Origin: an uncultured Lysobacteraceae bacterium
GTDB taxonomy: Bacteria; Pseudomonadota; Gammaproteobacteria; Xanthomonadales; Rhodanobacteraceae
Assembly: GCA_946480705.1 (NCBI GenBank)
Contig: CAMLLF010000106.1
Coordinates: 1-9,221 of the forward strand
DNA: 9,221 nucleotides
Direction: 5' to 3'
Every line of letters starts with the position of its first letter. Positions within the stretch are counted from its first letter, which is position 1. The notes beneath the pieces are model-generated. The model was not told the origin of the DNA. It saw nothing but the letters and a program-made list of their open reading frames with translations, and did not search any database. Positions 1-5,713 of this stretch are shown one piece after another. The position numbers were made by a program, and so were the translations under genes.

Positions 1-2
1 AC

Positions 3-56
3 TTTCCGGGCGTCACGCTGGTCGGCGTGTTGTGCGCGGACACCGGGCTCAACTGG
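3..56 (+). pseudogene. priA: Fragment of primosomal helicase PriA, cut by the window edge and by a junction
   Basis: Frame 3 reads FPGVTLVGVLCADTGLNW. This matches the conserved stretch near the end of the PriA helicase core; Bacillus subtilis PriA, from memory, has a very similar FPKVTLVGVLAADTMLHLPDFR. PriA is the 3'-5' helicase that restarts stalled replication forks. After LNW the expected PDFRAAERTFQLL...GRAGR does not follow in any of the three plus frames, so the match ends at about base 56, beside the stop codon of the convergent HNH gene. Gammaproteobacterial PriA usually reads VALLDVDGALFSADFR here, so the fragment looks as if it comes from another lineage. It may be a remnant left by rearrangement or an assembly join. 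The family call rests on 18 residues. Confidence 0.6.
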
Positions 57-642
57 CGCGCCGGTGCTTCGGCAGATGGCCGACGAGAAACTGCATCTGG
101 TCGGCGAGGATGTTGCGGTTGGACAGGATCAGGTGCTCGACCCAGCTCGGACGGTAGGGCACCGCGAGCAGCGGCATGCCGGCTTGCTGCGGCGTGCGGC
201 TGCCTTTCTTCACGTTGCAGTGCAGGCAGGCGCTGACGACGTTCTCCCACTCGTCGAGACCGCGCTTGGACAGCGGAATCACGTGGTCGCGCGTGAGCTG
301 GTTCTTGTGGAAATGCTGGCCGCAGTACAGGCACAGGTGGCGATCGCGCGCGAACAGTGCGGTATTCGTGAGGGCCGGGGCCGGCTCGTAGCTGCCGGGT
401 CGCGCATGACCGCGGCTGGCGACGATCGGATGCAGGTCGAGCTGGCTTTGCAGTCCCGAGTCGCGATTCATGCCGCCGTGAATCGTCAGGCACGGATCGC
501 CGAGGGTCCAGGCGACCGCGCCGCGCACGTAGAGGCAAACGGCGTCCTGCCAGCTCATCCAGTCGAGGATGCGGCCGGTGGAATCCAGCGACAGCACGCG
601 TGTCGTATGGATGTCGTTCCGAGTACGGATAGCGCCGAGCAT
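49..642 (-). CDS. HNH endonuclease family protein
   Basis: A 197-residue protein with a C-terminal HNH nuclease fold of the zinc-ribbon type (HNH/McrA-like). Two CxxC pairs (C104/C107 in CLYCG and C139/C142 in CLHC) would bind structural zinc. Between them lie the catalytic D119-H120 of TRDHVIPLSKRG and N134 of WENVV, and N143 follows the second pair. HNH folds cut DNA using one metal ion. The N-terminal 90 residues (VLSLDSTGRILDWMSWQDAVCLY) are a conserved companion region in many proteobacterial proteins of this size. No restriction, phage or toxin partner lies beside it, so its target is unknown. The ATG at 642 is chosen because GGAGGA sits 4 bases upstream. A TATGCT -10-like hexamer lies further upstream without a clear -35. 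The last few codons (about 49-66) abut the PriA fragment, so the C-terminal tail may be altered. Confidence 0.85.
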   Translation of the reverse strand: MLGAIRTRNDIHTTRVLSLDSTGRILDWMSWQDAVCLYVRGAVAWTLGDPCLTIHGGMNRDSGLQSQLDLHPIVASRGHARPGSYEPAPALTNTALFARDRHLCLYCGQHFHKNQLTRDHVIPLSKRGLDEWENVVSACLHCNVKKGSRTPQQAGMPLLAVPYRPSWVEHLILSNRNILADQMQFLVGHLPKHRRAS

Positions 643-746
643 TCAGTCCTCCGTTTGCGCCAACTGCGAAACGGGCGTTCCTGCCGTCGTAACTCCCTGA
701 TTGCGCGAGGAGCATAACGGAATTCACGGAGGAAGGGGCGGCGGTG

Positions 747-774
747 CTTCGTCCGCCGCAGGCAGCGGACGAAG
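747..774 (-). terminator. Hairpin downstream of the beta-helix gene
   Basis: A perfect 10-bp inverted repeat (CTTCGTCCGC at 747-756, GCGGACGAAG at 765-774) with an 8-base loop starts 36 bases beyond the stop of the beta-helix gene. No T-run follows on the minus strand, so it is not a classical intrinsic terminator. It could protect a 3' end or act with Rho. A competing smaller hairpin (CGAAGG 770-775 with CCTTCG 781-786) shares one arm. Confidence 0.45.
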
Positions 775-809
775 GCGGATCCTTCGCCGCTGCGAGCGTC
801 CAGATCTGC

Positions 810-1733
810 TCAGTCGCCGGTCAATATCGCGGTAAACGCGCCGGGCGCCGTATTGCCGGCGAGTGTGTTGTTCTTGTAGGTGCTGAGTGCTGCACCGCCG
901 ACGGCTGCCACGCCGGTGCCGTTGCCCGATATGGTGCTATTGGATACGAAGACCGATGACGTCGCGTTCAGCGCACGGATGCCCACGGACGTGTTGTTGA
1001 TCACTCGCGAATTGTTGACGTTGATTACAACGTTCGCGCCGGAACTGTTCGCGAAAATGCCGTTCTGATCGTTCTGGCTGATGAGTGAGTTATTGATGGT
1101 GGCGGTGCCCGAAACGACAGTGAGGCCGGCTTTGTTCGAGAACAGGTGCGAATCTTCCAGAATTATCGCTGCAGAACCCGCGCCCGTGGGGGCGACCGAA
1201 ATTGCCGAGCCGCCGGTTACCCGCGAAATCGTCGTATTTCGCAGAAACACACGGGCATTTCCGCTCGGAGTCATGTCAATGCCGTTGCCGGTCATGCCCT
1301 GGATCGTGCAGTCCTCGAGCACGATGCGGCCGCTGTTGACGATGCGGACACCGTTGATGCCGGTTCCGGCGCCGTTGATATGGATGCTGCGCAGCGTGAC
1401 CGTGTCGGTCGCGTTCGGCACGTTGATAATGACCCCGTTGGTGCCGGCGTTGAGGATGCTGCCGAGCTGACCGTCGGTTTCGATCGTGATCGGCTTGGTG
1501 ATGTTGATGGCGCCGAAGCCGCCCGGATCGAGCACGCTGATCGCACCGCCGGTGGCAGTCTTCGAAATCGCACCCGCAAACGTCTTGCACGGCGCAGTCC
1601 GGCTGCACGGATTCGCATCGTCGCCGACGCCGGATACCCACGTGCGAGTGGCCTGGGCGTAGGCGCTGCCGGCCAGGAGCGCATACAGCGCGACGGCCGC
1701 GACGAGGTGACGGAACACGGTGGAAGGTTTCAT
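810..1733 (-). CDS. Secreted right-handed parallel beta-helix protein
   Basis: A 307-residue protein with a signal peptide (charged MKPSTVFRH, hydrophobic core to about residue 22, cleavage likely after AYA at 26). The mature start TRTWVSGVGDDANPCSRTAPCKTFAGAI, with cysteines 43 and 49 probably bridged, is typical of a widespread proteobacterial family annotated as right-handed parallel beta-helix repeat proteins. From about residue 75 the chain is a series of short strands rich in Asn, Gly, Ile, Val and Thr (VRIVNSGRIVLEDCTI, ARVFLRNTTIS, AAIILEDSHLFSN, VVINVNNSRVINN, VFVSNSTISG), as expected for stacked beta-helix coils. No catalytic residues of a pectate lyase or other polysaccharide lyase are recognisable, so the role (surface or polymer binding, or an unknown enzyme) is open. 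It should be exported by Sec. ATG 1733 is preceded by AGGGG. Base use is visibly less GC-rich than in the neighbours. Confidence 0.85.
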   Translation of the reverse strand: MKPSTVFRHLVAAVALYALLAGSAYAQATRTWVSGVGDDANPCSRTAPCKTFAGAISKTATGGAISVLDPGGFGAINITKPITIETDGQLGSILNAGTNGVIINVPNATDTVTLRSIHINGAGTGINGVRIVNSGRIVLEDCTIQGMTGNGIDMTPSGNARVFLRNTTISRVTGGSAISVAPTGAGSAAIILEDSHLFSNKAGLTVVSGTATINNSLISQNDQNGIFANSSGANVVINVNNSRVINNTSVGIRALNATSSVFVSNSTISGNGTGVAAVGGAALSTYKNNTLAGNTAPGAFTAILTGD

Positions 1734-1877
1734 GGATTACCCCTGTGAATGGACGAGTGAGAAACACCGCGCCGGGCGTGGACCGGTCCTGATCGCAAAG
1801 CGCATAAAGGCCGTCGGAACTATTGCCGGCGACAGCGAAACGCGCGGACCCGTCGCCCCCCGGCCGGTCCGGTGCGG

Positions 1878-1883
1878 ATTGTA
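1878..1883 (-). promoter_or_regulatory. Possible -10 element for the beta-helix gene
   Basis: TACAAT on the minus strand matches five of six bases of the sigma70 -10 consensus. It lies in the spacer between the GNAT stop and the beta-helix start. No convincing -35 is found 16-18 bases upstream, and the implied leader would be about 140 bases, so this is tentative. Confidence 0.2.
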
Positions 1884-1930
1884 TGCCTCCCCCCGTCTCA
1901 CGGCGTGAGGGAAACGCGCACTGTCGCGGC

Positions 1931-2410
1931 TTACTTGACGGGCTTGACCATGCGCAGCAGCTCGACCCCGTAGCCCTTGCGTTCGTAGAGGGAACGCGCG
2001 CGGGCGTTGCCCTCGAACACGGCCAGCGTCACATGGCGGCAATGGTGTTCGCGTGCGAATCGCTCGCTGTAGGCGAGCAGCGCGCTGCCGACGCCCTTGC
2101 CGTCATGGCCGGGCGCTGTGACCAGGTCGGAAACATGGCAATTCTGCGCACCTGTGAAAAAGTCCGTCATGAGCTGCAGGTGCAGGAAACCGACGAGCTC
2201 GCCGTCGTCGTCTTCGGCGACGAACAAATGGGAGCCCGCGGGCTGCTCGCGCAGATGGCGCGCGATGTCGCGACGTATGCCTTCGGCGGTTTCGCCGCGG
2301 CGCCGCCAGCGCGGCAATTCGAAATCCACGAAACGATCGACAAGGCCCAGGATGAAATCGTCGTCGCCGGCATCGGCCAGGCGAATGTGGATACCGGCTT
2401 GTTGGTCCAT
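1931..2410 (-). CDS. GNAT family N-acetyltransferase
   Basis: A 159-residue single-domain GCN5-related acetyltransferase that transfers acetyl from acetyl-CoA to an amine. The N-terminal strand and helices (IHIRLADAGDDDFILGLVDRF) lead to HLFVAEDDDGELVGFLHLQ, the central strands. Motif A with the acetyl-CoA pyrophosphate-binding loop is VSDLVTAPGHDGKGVGSALL (about residues 93-112), and the C-terminal NARARSLYERKGYG (about 135-148) is the usual motif B. The substrate cannot be told from sequence. ATG 2410 is chosen because no other ATG, GTG or TTG start fits between it and the acyl-CoA dehydrogenase stop. No clear Shine-Dalgarno precedes it. The frame stays open far upstream, but that part is antisense-frame noise over the dehydrogenase gene. 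The 146-base gap and a strong hairpin separate it from the dehydrogenase, so it may have its own promoter. Confidence 0.85.
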   Translation of the reverse strand: MDQQAGIHIRLADAGDDDFILGLVDRFVDFELPRWRRRGETAEGIRRDIARHLREQPAGSHLFVAEDDDGELVGFLHLQLMTDFFTGAQNCHVSDLVTAPGHDGKGVGSALLAYSERFAREHHCRHVTLAVFEGNARARSLYERKGYGVELLRMVKPVK

Positions 2411-2518
2411 GGTCGCTGCGTTCGGAGTGGAGTGCCGCCGTTTTTCGCGCGGCGCCACCGGCCCTGCGCGACGTACGCAACTTAAGCCAAGGCCGGGGCG
2501 CCGCGCCAGTCCTCTCCT

Positions 2519-2546
2519 GCCGGCGACCGCGCGTGCGGCCGCCGGC
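2519..2546 (-). terminator. GC-rich hairpin after the acyl-CoA dehydrogenase gene
   Basis: The arms GCCGGCG (2519-2525) and CGCCGGC (2540-2546) pair perfectly. After one mismatch, CCGC (2527-2530) pairs with GCGG (2535-2538) around a 4-base loop. It lies 10 bases beyond the dehydrogenase stop on the minus strand. No T-run follows, so it may be a partial terminator or an mRNA 3'-end stabiliser that lowers expression of the downstream GNAT gene. Confidence 0.45.
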
Positions 2547-2556
2547 GGAGCCTGTC

Positions 2557-4341
2557 TCAACCGAACAGAGCGTCCGGCATCGCCATCAGACTTTCGGCGC
2601 CGGCCCGGATCGCCGCTATGTGCCCGCGCGTGCGCGGCAGCAGGCGCGAATAGTAGAAGCGGGCGGTCAGGCGCTTGGCCTGCTTGAACTCGGCGCTGTG
2701 CGCCGATGCGTCGGCGGCGGCCACGCTGCGCGCCCAGAAATAGGCGAGCGCGATGTAGCCGGCGTAGAACAGATAGTCGACCGCGGCGGCACCGAGTTCC
2801 TCGGCATCGCCCATCGCTTTCTTGCCGATTTCCTGGGTCAGCGCGATCCATTCCTGAGTCAGTTCGGCCAGCGGCCTGATGAACTCGACGAGTTCGGGAT
2901 TGGCCTGCTGCGCCTGGCAGAACGCGCTGATTTCCTCGACGAAATGGCGCAGTCCGGCGCCCTGCAGCTGCATGATCTTGCGGCCCAGCAGGTCCAGCGC
3001 CTGGATCTGCGTCGTGCCTTCGTAGATCGTCGTGATGCGCGCATCGCGCATGAACTGTTCCATGCCCCATTCGGCGATGTAGCCGTGGCCGCCGAAGATC
3101 TGCATCGCGTTGTAGGTCGACTCCTGCGCGGTCTCGGTCAGCATCGCCTTCACGATCGGCGTCATGAATCCGAGCAGCTCGTCGGCGCGCTGGCGCTCGG
3201 CCGCGTCGTCGCTGCGTTCGATGACGTCGACCAGCAAGGCGGCGTAGTAGCCGAGCACGCGGCCGCCTTCGGCGAAGGCTTTCTGCGTGAACAGCATGCG
3301 GCGGATGTCCGGGTGCACGATCAGCGGATCGGCCGGCTTGTCCGGGCGCTTCGGGCCGCTCAGCGAACGCATCTGCAGCCGGTCGCGCGCGTAGGCCAGC
3401 GAGTTCTGGTATGCGCGCTCGGTCAACGCGAGGCCTTGATAGCCGACCGCGATGCGTGCGGTGTTCATCATGGTGAACATCGCATTGAGGCCCTTGTTCG
3501 GCTGGCCGATCAGATAGCCCTCGGCGCCGTCGAAGTTCATGACGCAGGTCGACGACGCCTTGATGCCCATCTTGTGCTCGATCGAACCGCAGGCCAGCGT
3601 GTTGCGATCGCCGACGCTGCCGTCGCGTGCGACCTTGAACTTCGGCACGATGAACAGCGAGATGCCCTTGGTGCCGGGCGGTGCGTCGGGCAGGCGCGCG
3701 AGCACGAGGTGCACGATGTTCTCGGTCAGATCGTGCTCGCCGGCCGTGATGAAGATCTTCGTGCCGCTGACGCGATAGGTGCCGTCGGCGGCCGGTTCCG
3801 CCTTGGTCTTGAGGAGGCCCAGGTCGGTGCCGCAGTGCGGCTCGGTCAGGCACATCGTGCCGGTCCAGCGCCCCGAGACGATGGGCTTGAGGAACACCTC
3901 GCGCTGCCACTCCTCGCCGTGCTGCTTCAGTGCTTCGCTCGCGCCGTGCGACAGCAGCGGGAAGTTCGCCCACGACAGGTTGGCCGAATCGAGCATTTCC
4001 TTGACGACGGCGCCGATGCCTTCTGGCATGTGCTGGCCGCCGTACTGCTCGGGCGCGTTGAGCGCGGCCCAGCCGCCGTCGCAGAACTGCGCATAGGCTT
4101 CCTTGAAGCCTTTCGGCGTCGTCACGACGCCGCCGGCGAAGCGGCAGCCTTCCTGATCGCCGCTCTGGTTCAGCGGCGCAAGCACCTGCTCGGCGAAGCG
4201 CGCGGCTTCATCGAGCACGGCGTCGCAGACGTCGCGCGTCGCCGCATCACCGCCGGGCAGGCGTGCGAACAGGGCCTCGGCCCCGAGCACGTCGAACAGG
4301 GCGAAACGCATATCGGTCAGCGGGGCGGCGTACTTGCTCAT
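2557..4341 (-). CDS. Acyl-CoA dehydrogenase (DmdC-like, long form)
   Basis: A 594-residue FAD enzyme that introduces the 2,3-double bond into an acyl-CoA and passes electrons to ETF, the first step of beta-oxidation. Seen: N-terminal helical domain (about 40-150), the FAD/substrate signature MCLTEPHCGTDLG (163-175), the middle beta domain (SGTKIFITAGEHDL, about 192-205), the C-terminal helical domain with IFGGHGYIAEWGMEQFMRDARI (415-436), and the catalytic base Glu441 in TTIYEGTTQIQ. The extra C-terminal domain (about 460-594) gives the roughly 600-residue architecture of the DmdC branch (3-methylmercaptopropionyl-CoA dehydrogenase) and related Pseudomonas enzymes for straight-chain acyl-CoA. 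Membership does not fix the substrate, and medium- or long-chain fatty acyl-CoA is as likely as the sulfur compound. ATG 4341 follows AGAAGG at 7 bases. It is the second gene of a unit with the lipoprotein (18-base gap), so it is probably controlled by the PsrA-like operator upstream of that gene. Confidence 0.93.
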   Translation of the reverse strand: MSKYAAPLTDMRFALFDVLGAEALFARLPGGDAATRDVCDAVLDEAARFAEQVLAPLNQSGDQEGCRFAGGVVTTPKGFKEAYAQFCDGGWAALNAPEQYGGQHMPEGIGAVVKEMLDSANLSWANFPLLSHGASEALKQHGEEWQREVFLKPIVSGRWTGTMCLTEPHCGTDLGLLKTKAEPAADGTYRVSGTKIFITAGEHDLTENIVHLVLARLPDAPPGTKGISLFIVPKFKVARDGSVGDRNTLACGSIEHKMGIKASSTCVMNFDGAEGYLIGQPNKGLNAMFTMMNTARIAVGYQGLALTERAYQNSLAYARDRLQMRSLSGPKRPDKPADPLIVHPDIRRMLFTQKAFAEGGRVLGYYAALLVDVIERSDDAAERQRADELLGFMTPIVKAMLTETAQESTYNAMQIFGGHGYIAEWGMEQFMRDARITTIYEGTTQIQALDLLGRKIMQLQGAGLRHFVEEISAFCQAQQANPELVEFIRPLAELTQEWIALTQEIGKKAMGDAEELGAAAVDYLFYAGYIALAYFWARSVAAADASAHSAEFKQAKRLTARFYYSRLLPRTRGHIAAIRAGAESLMAMPDALFG

Positions 4342-4359
4342 GAGTCAACCTTCTGTTCG

Positions 4360-4833
4360 TCAACGGTAGGTATTGGGCCGGCCCGGCACCGGCGACAGCC
4401 GGCTGGACTGGCTCAGCGGGAATTTCTTCGAGGGTTCGCCGGTTTCGATGCCGCCGCGCAACTGGTAGCCGATGCTGCCGCTGCGCGCCGCCTCGGTGAG
4501 TTTCGCCGCCGCCTCGTGGCTCGGCGCGAGCGTCGCTTCGACGACGTCGGCGGACTGGCCCGGGATTTCGAGCATCGGGCGCAGGAAGATCGCGCCGGCG
4601 TTGCTGCCTTCGATCTCGAGGCCGGCCTCGAGCGTGTCGAACCGCATCGCCACGGTGCTGAAGTTCTGCACGCGCAGTTCGATCAGCCAGCGTCCGTCGG
4701 CCTGTACCGACAACTGCTGGACGCTGAGCGCGGGCGGGTTGATGCGACGGACGGGCTTGCCGCCGCCGCAGGCGGCGAGCAGGACCAGGGACACGAGGAC
4801 GAGCGTGAAGCGAACCAGGTACGACGGCTTCAT
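4360..4833 (-). CDS. LEA type 2 (WHy domain) lipoprotein
   Basis: A 157-residue protein with a lipoprotein signal peptide: MKPSYLVRF, a hydrophobic stretch, then lipobox LLAAC with the lipidated Cys22. The next residue is Gly, not Asp, which favours sorting to the outer membrane. The mature part, NPPALSVQQLSVQADGRW then IELRVQNFSTVAMRFDTLEAGLEI (about residues 32-74), has the beta-sandwich pattern of LEA-2/LEA14 (WHy) domains, including the typical N-[PF]-x-x-[LV] and VxNxxxVxxxxxxLxxxLxI spacing. Bacterial members are poorly characterised; plant homologues are linked to desiccation and stress. ATG 4833 is preceded by GAGG at 7 bases. It heads a two-gene unit with the acyl-CoA dehydrogenase (18 bases apart). 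The pairing suggests a role in envelope lipid or fatty-acid handling, which is inference only. Confidence 0.82.
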   Translation of the reverse strand: MKPSYLVRFTLVLVSLVLLAACGGGKPVRRINPPALSVQQLSVQADGRWLIELRVQNFSTVAMRFDTLEAGLEIEGSNAGAIFLRPMLEIPGQSADVVEATLAPSHEAAAKLTEAARSGSIGYQLRGGIETGEPSKKFPLSQSSRLSPVPGRPNTYR

Positions 4834-4843
4834 GGATGGACCT

Positions 4844-4857
4844 CAAACGATTGTTTG
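4844..4857. promoter_or_regulatory. PsrA-like operator
   Basis: CAAAC (4844-4848), GATT, GTTTG (4853-4857) is a palindrome with a 4-base centre, extended by one more pair (T4843/A4858). It fits the described PsrA consensus [CG]AAAC-N2-4-GTTT[CG]. PsrA is a TetR-family repressor in pseudomonads that is released by long-chain fatty acids or their CoA esters and controls beta-oxidation genes. The site overlaps the predicted transcription start and touches the Shine-Dalgarno of the lipoprotein gene, a position suited to repression. The downstream unit includes an acyl-CoA dehydrogenase, which fits. No psrA gene is in the window. Confidence 0.6.
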
Positions 4858-4858
4858 A

Positions 4859-4888
4859 ATGTTAGCGTGCGGCCGGCGGCGCGGGCAA
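4859..4888 (-). promoter_or_regulatory. Putative sigma70 promoter of the lipoprotein/acyl-CoA dehydrogenase unit
   Basis: TTGCCC (4888-4883) and TAACAT (4864-4859) are separated by 18 bases on the minus strand, each matching four of six consensus bases. The start would fall near 4852, in the middle of the PsrA-like palindrome, giving a leader of about 20 bases. The match is modest. Its support comes mainly from position. Confidence 0.35.
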
Positions 4889-4984
4889 AGGGCAGCGGCC
4901 GGACAGCCTAGTTTGGCCGATCTGACCCGACGATGATCAATGCTGGCGATGCGTTCCTTTCATCGTCCCGGTGCCCTGCGATGT

Positions 4985-5070
4985 CTGCATGCCGGGCGAT
5001 GCAGGCGTCGGGATTCCGCGCGTCCGATCGGTCCCGACGCGGCTGTCGCCGGCGCGGATCCGCTGCGCCG
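4985..5070. repeat. Cluster of three inverted repeats
   Basis: Three dyads stand nearly end to end: CTGCAT/ATGCAG (4985-4990, 4999-5004), a perfect 9-bp GCGTCGGGA/TCCCGACGC (5005-5013, 5032-5040) whose loop contains the palindrome CCGATCGG, and CGGCGC/GCGCCG (5050-5055, 5065-5070) enclosing GCGGATCCGC. GC-rich DNA yields chance dyads, but the 9-bp arm and the tight packing are noteworthy. Function is unknown. Confidence 0.35.
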
Positions 5071-5150
5071 CCAAAATTTTTGCCGTGCACGAACCGGAAG
5101 GCGAATCGACCGGCCGGCATTGACCGCTTCGCGCCCTGCGGAACCGGGAA

Positions 5151-5174
5151 ACCCTCCCCGCCGATCGGGAGGGT
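5151..5174 (-). terminator. Terminator of the interrupted secreted gene
   Basis: A perfect 8-bp stem (ACCCTCCC 5151-5158, GGGAGGGT 5167-5174) with an 8-base loop begins 21 bases past the gene's natural stop. On the minus strand the stem is followed by TTCCC, so reading into the stem's last T there is a short TTT run. This resembles an intrinsic terminator with a weak U-tract. Confidence 0.55.
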
Positions 5175-5194
5175 CATGTCGCGCGCAACCGGGT

Positions 5195-5449
5195 TCAGTC
5201 GATGCAACCGAGCCCGTCGAGCGTAGTGAGCCGCTCGATCGTCATCGTGCCGGTCGGCGTGAACGCCGGATCGGCCGTGGTCCAGGCGACGGTCGCATGG
5301 TCGCAGACGATCGTGCCGCCGTTGGCGAAGCGCGCGTTCGCAAAGGTTCAGCGCACCGGTGCCGCCGAAGCGAACAACGGAAGCAGGAGCAGCAGCAGGC
5401 AGGCGGCGTACGCCGCGCGGCGCACCCGGGGCATGGAGCAAACGGACAT
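5195..5449 (-). pseudogene. Small secreted protein gene interrupted by an in-frame TGA
   Basis: Starting at ATG 5449 (AGGGG 5 bases upstream), the frame encodes MSVCSMPRVRRAAYAA, a run of leucines and LFASAAPVR, a clear Sec signal peptide with cleavage likely after ASA. A TGA follows at 5350-5348 (codon 34). The same frame then continues for 50 codons, TFANARFANGGTIVCDHA to LTTLDGLGCID, ending at TGA 5197-5195. The downstream half keeps strong G/C preference at third codon positions and an intact terminator follows, so the full 84-codon frame looks like the original gene. A recent nonsense mutation (for example from TGC Cys, TGG Trp or CGA Arg) or a sequencing error is most likely. I do not recognise the family. 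If the stop is real, only a 33-residue signal-peptide fragment would be made. Confidence 0.6.
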
Positions 5450-5450
5450 G

Positions 5451-5469
5451 GTTTCCCCTGATTGGAAAC
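5451..5469 (-). promoter_or_regulatory. Inverted repeat covering the ribosome binding site of the small secreted gene
   Basis: GTTTCC (5451-5456) and GGAAAC (5464-5469) form a 6-bp stem with a 7-base loop. In the minus-strand mRNA the AGGGG Shine-Dalgarno lies in the loop and 3' arm, one base from the ATG. It could dampen translation, or be chance. Confidence 0.3.
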
Positions 5470-5543
5470 GTGATCGATGATGCGATCCGTCCCCGGGCGG
5501 CATTCGGCCGGCCATGGCTGTGCCCGCACCTGGACGCGGACTC

Positions 5544-5562
5544 GCGGTATCGACGATACCGC
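5544..5562. promoter_or_regulatory. 19-bp palindrome, candidate operator
   Basis: GCGGTATC (5544-5551), GAC, GATACCGC (5555-5562) is a perfect 8+8 dyad with a 3-base centre, lying in the divergent spacer about 100 bases from the secreted gene and 210 from the ABC-F gene. This length and symmetry fit a dimeric repressor site (TetR or similar), but I do not recognise the regulator. As it is between divergent genes it could serve either. Confidence 0.45.
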
Positions 5563-5680
5563 AGGCCGTCACACAGCGAGTCGTTCAGGCTCGTTGCGAC
5601 CTGTGTCGCGCAGTTCATCGGCCGGCGCGGGTTTGCGCTAGCATTGCCCCCCTTCGCCTTCCGGCAGAGGTATTCGTTCC

Positions 5681-5713
5681 ATGCGCCAGTAATGCCGCCG
5701 TCGTCCTGACGGC
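5681..5713 (+). promoter_or_regulatory. Leader mini-ORFs and hairpin upstream of the ABC-F gene
   Basis: Two tiny frames overlap as TAATG: ATG CGC CAG TAA (5681-5692, MRQ) and ATG CCG CCG TCG TCC TGA (5692-5709, MPPSS). AGAGG at 5666-5670 lies 10 bases before the first ATG. A 6-bp hairpin, GCCGTC/GACGGC (5697-5702, 5708-5713), covers the second frame. Some ABC-F resistance genes are controlled by translated leader peptides and attenuating hairpins. This arrangement is similar in outline, but may be chance. Confidence 0.3.

Larger units (their letters stand above)
4834..5194. other. Non-coding spacer between lipoprotein gene and small secreted gene
   Basis: This 361-base spacer holds the lipoprotein promoter and PsrA-like operator (4844-4888), three adjacent inverted repeats (4985-5070), an AT-rich island (AAAATTTTT, 5073-5081) and the terminator of the interrupted secreted gene (5151-5174). 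Open frames cross it on both strands, but none has a ribosome binding site or recognisable protein sequence. Confidence 0.6.

Noticed and set aside
64..717. A 217-codon open frame on the plus strand opposite the HNH gene
   Set aside because: The minus strand encodes a complete HNH motif with zinc cysteines; the plus frame is a shadow.
2411..3973. N-terminal extension of the GNAT protein to 680 residues
   Set aside because: The extension overlaps the acyl-CoA dehydrogenase in another frame on the same strand. GNAT proteins of this type are about 150-160 residues, matching the ATG at 2410.
2533..4911. A 792-codon open frame on the plus strand opposite the acyl-CoA dehydrogenase and lipoprotein genes
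   Set aside because: It is the complementary-strand shadow of high-GC genes. Its translation is Arg/Ala/His-rich without motifs, while the minus-strand frames carry clear family signatures.
5050..5081. Plus-strand hairpin followed by a T-run as an intrinsic terminator
   Set aside because: The Ts begin several bases after the stem, behind CCAAAA, and no plus-strand gene ends upstream.
5348..5350. Selenocysteine codon in the small secreted gene
   Set aside because: Bacterial selenoproteins need a specific hairpin just after the TGA and Sec machinery. No convincing hairpin is seen there, and a redox context is lacking. Kept only as an alternative to test.
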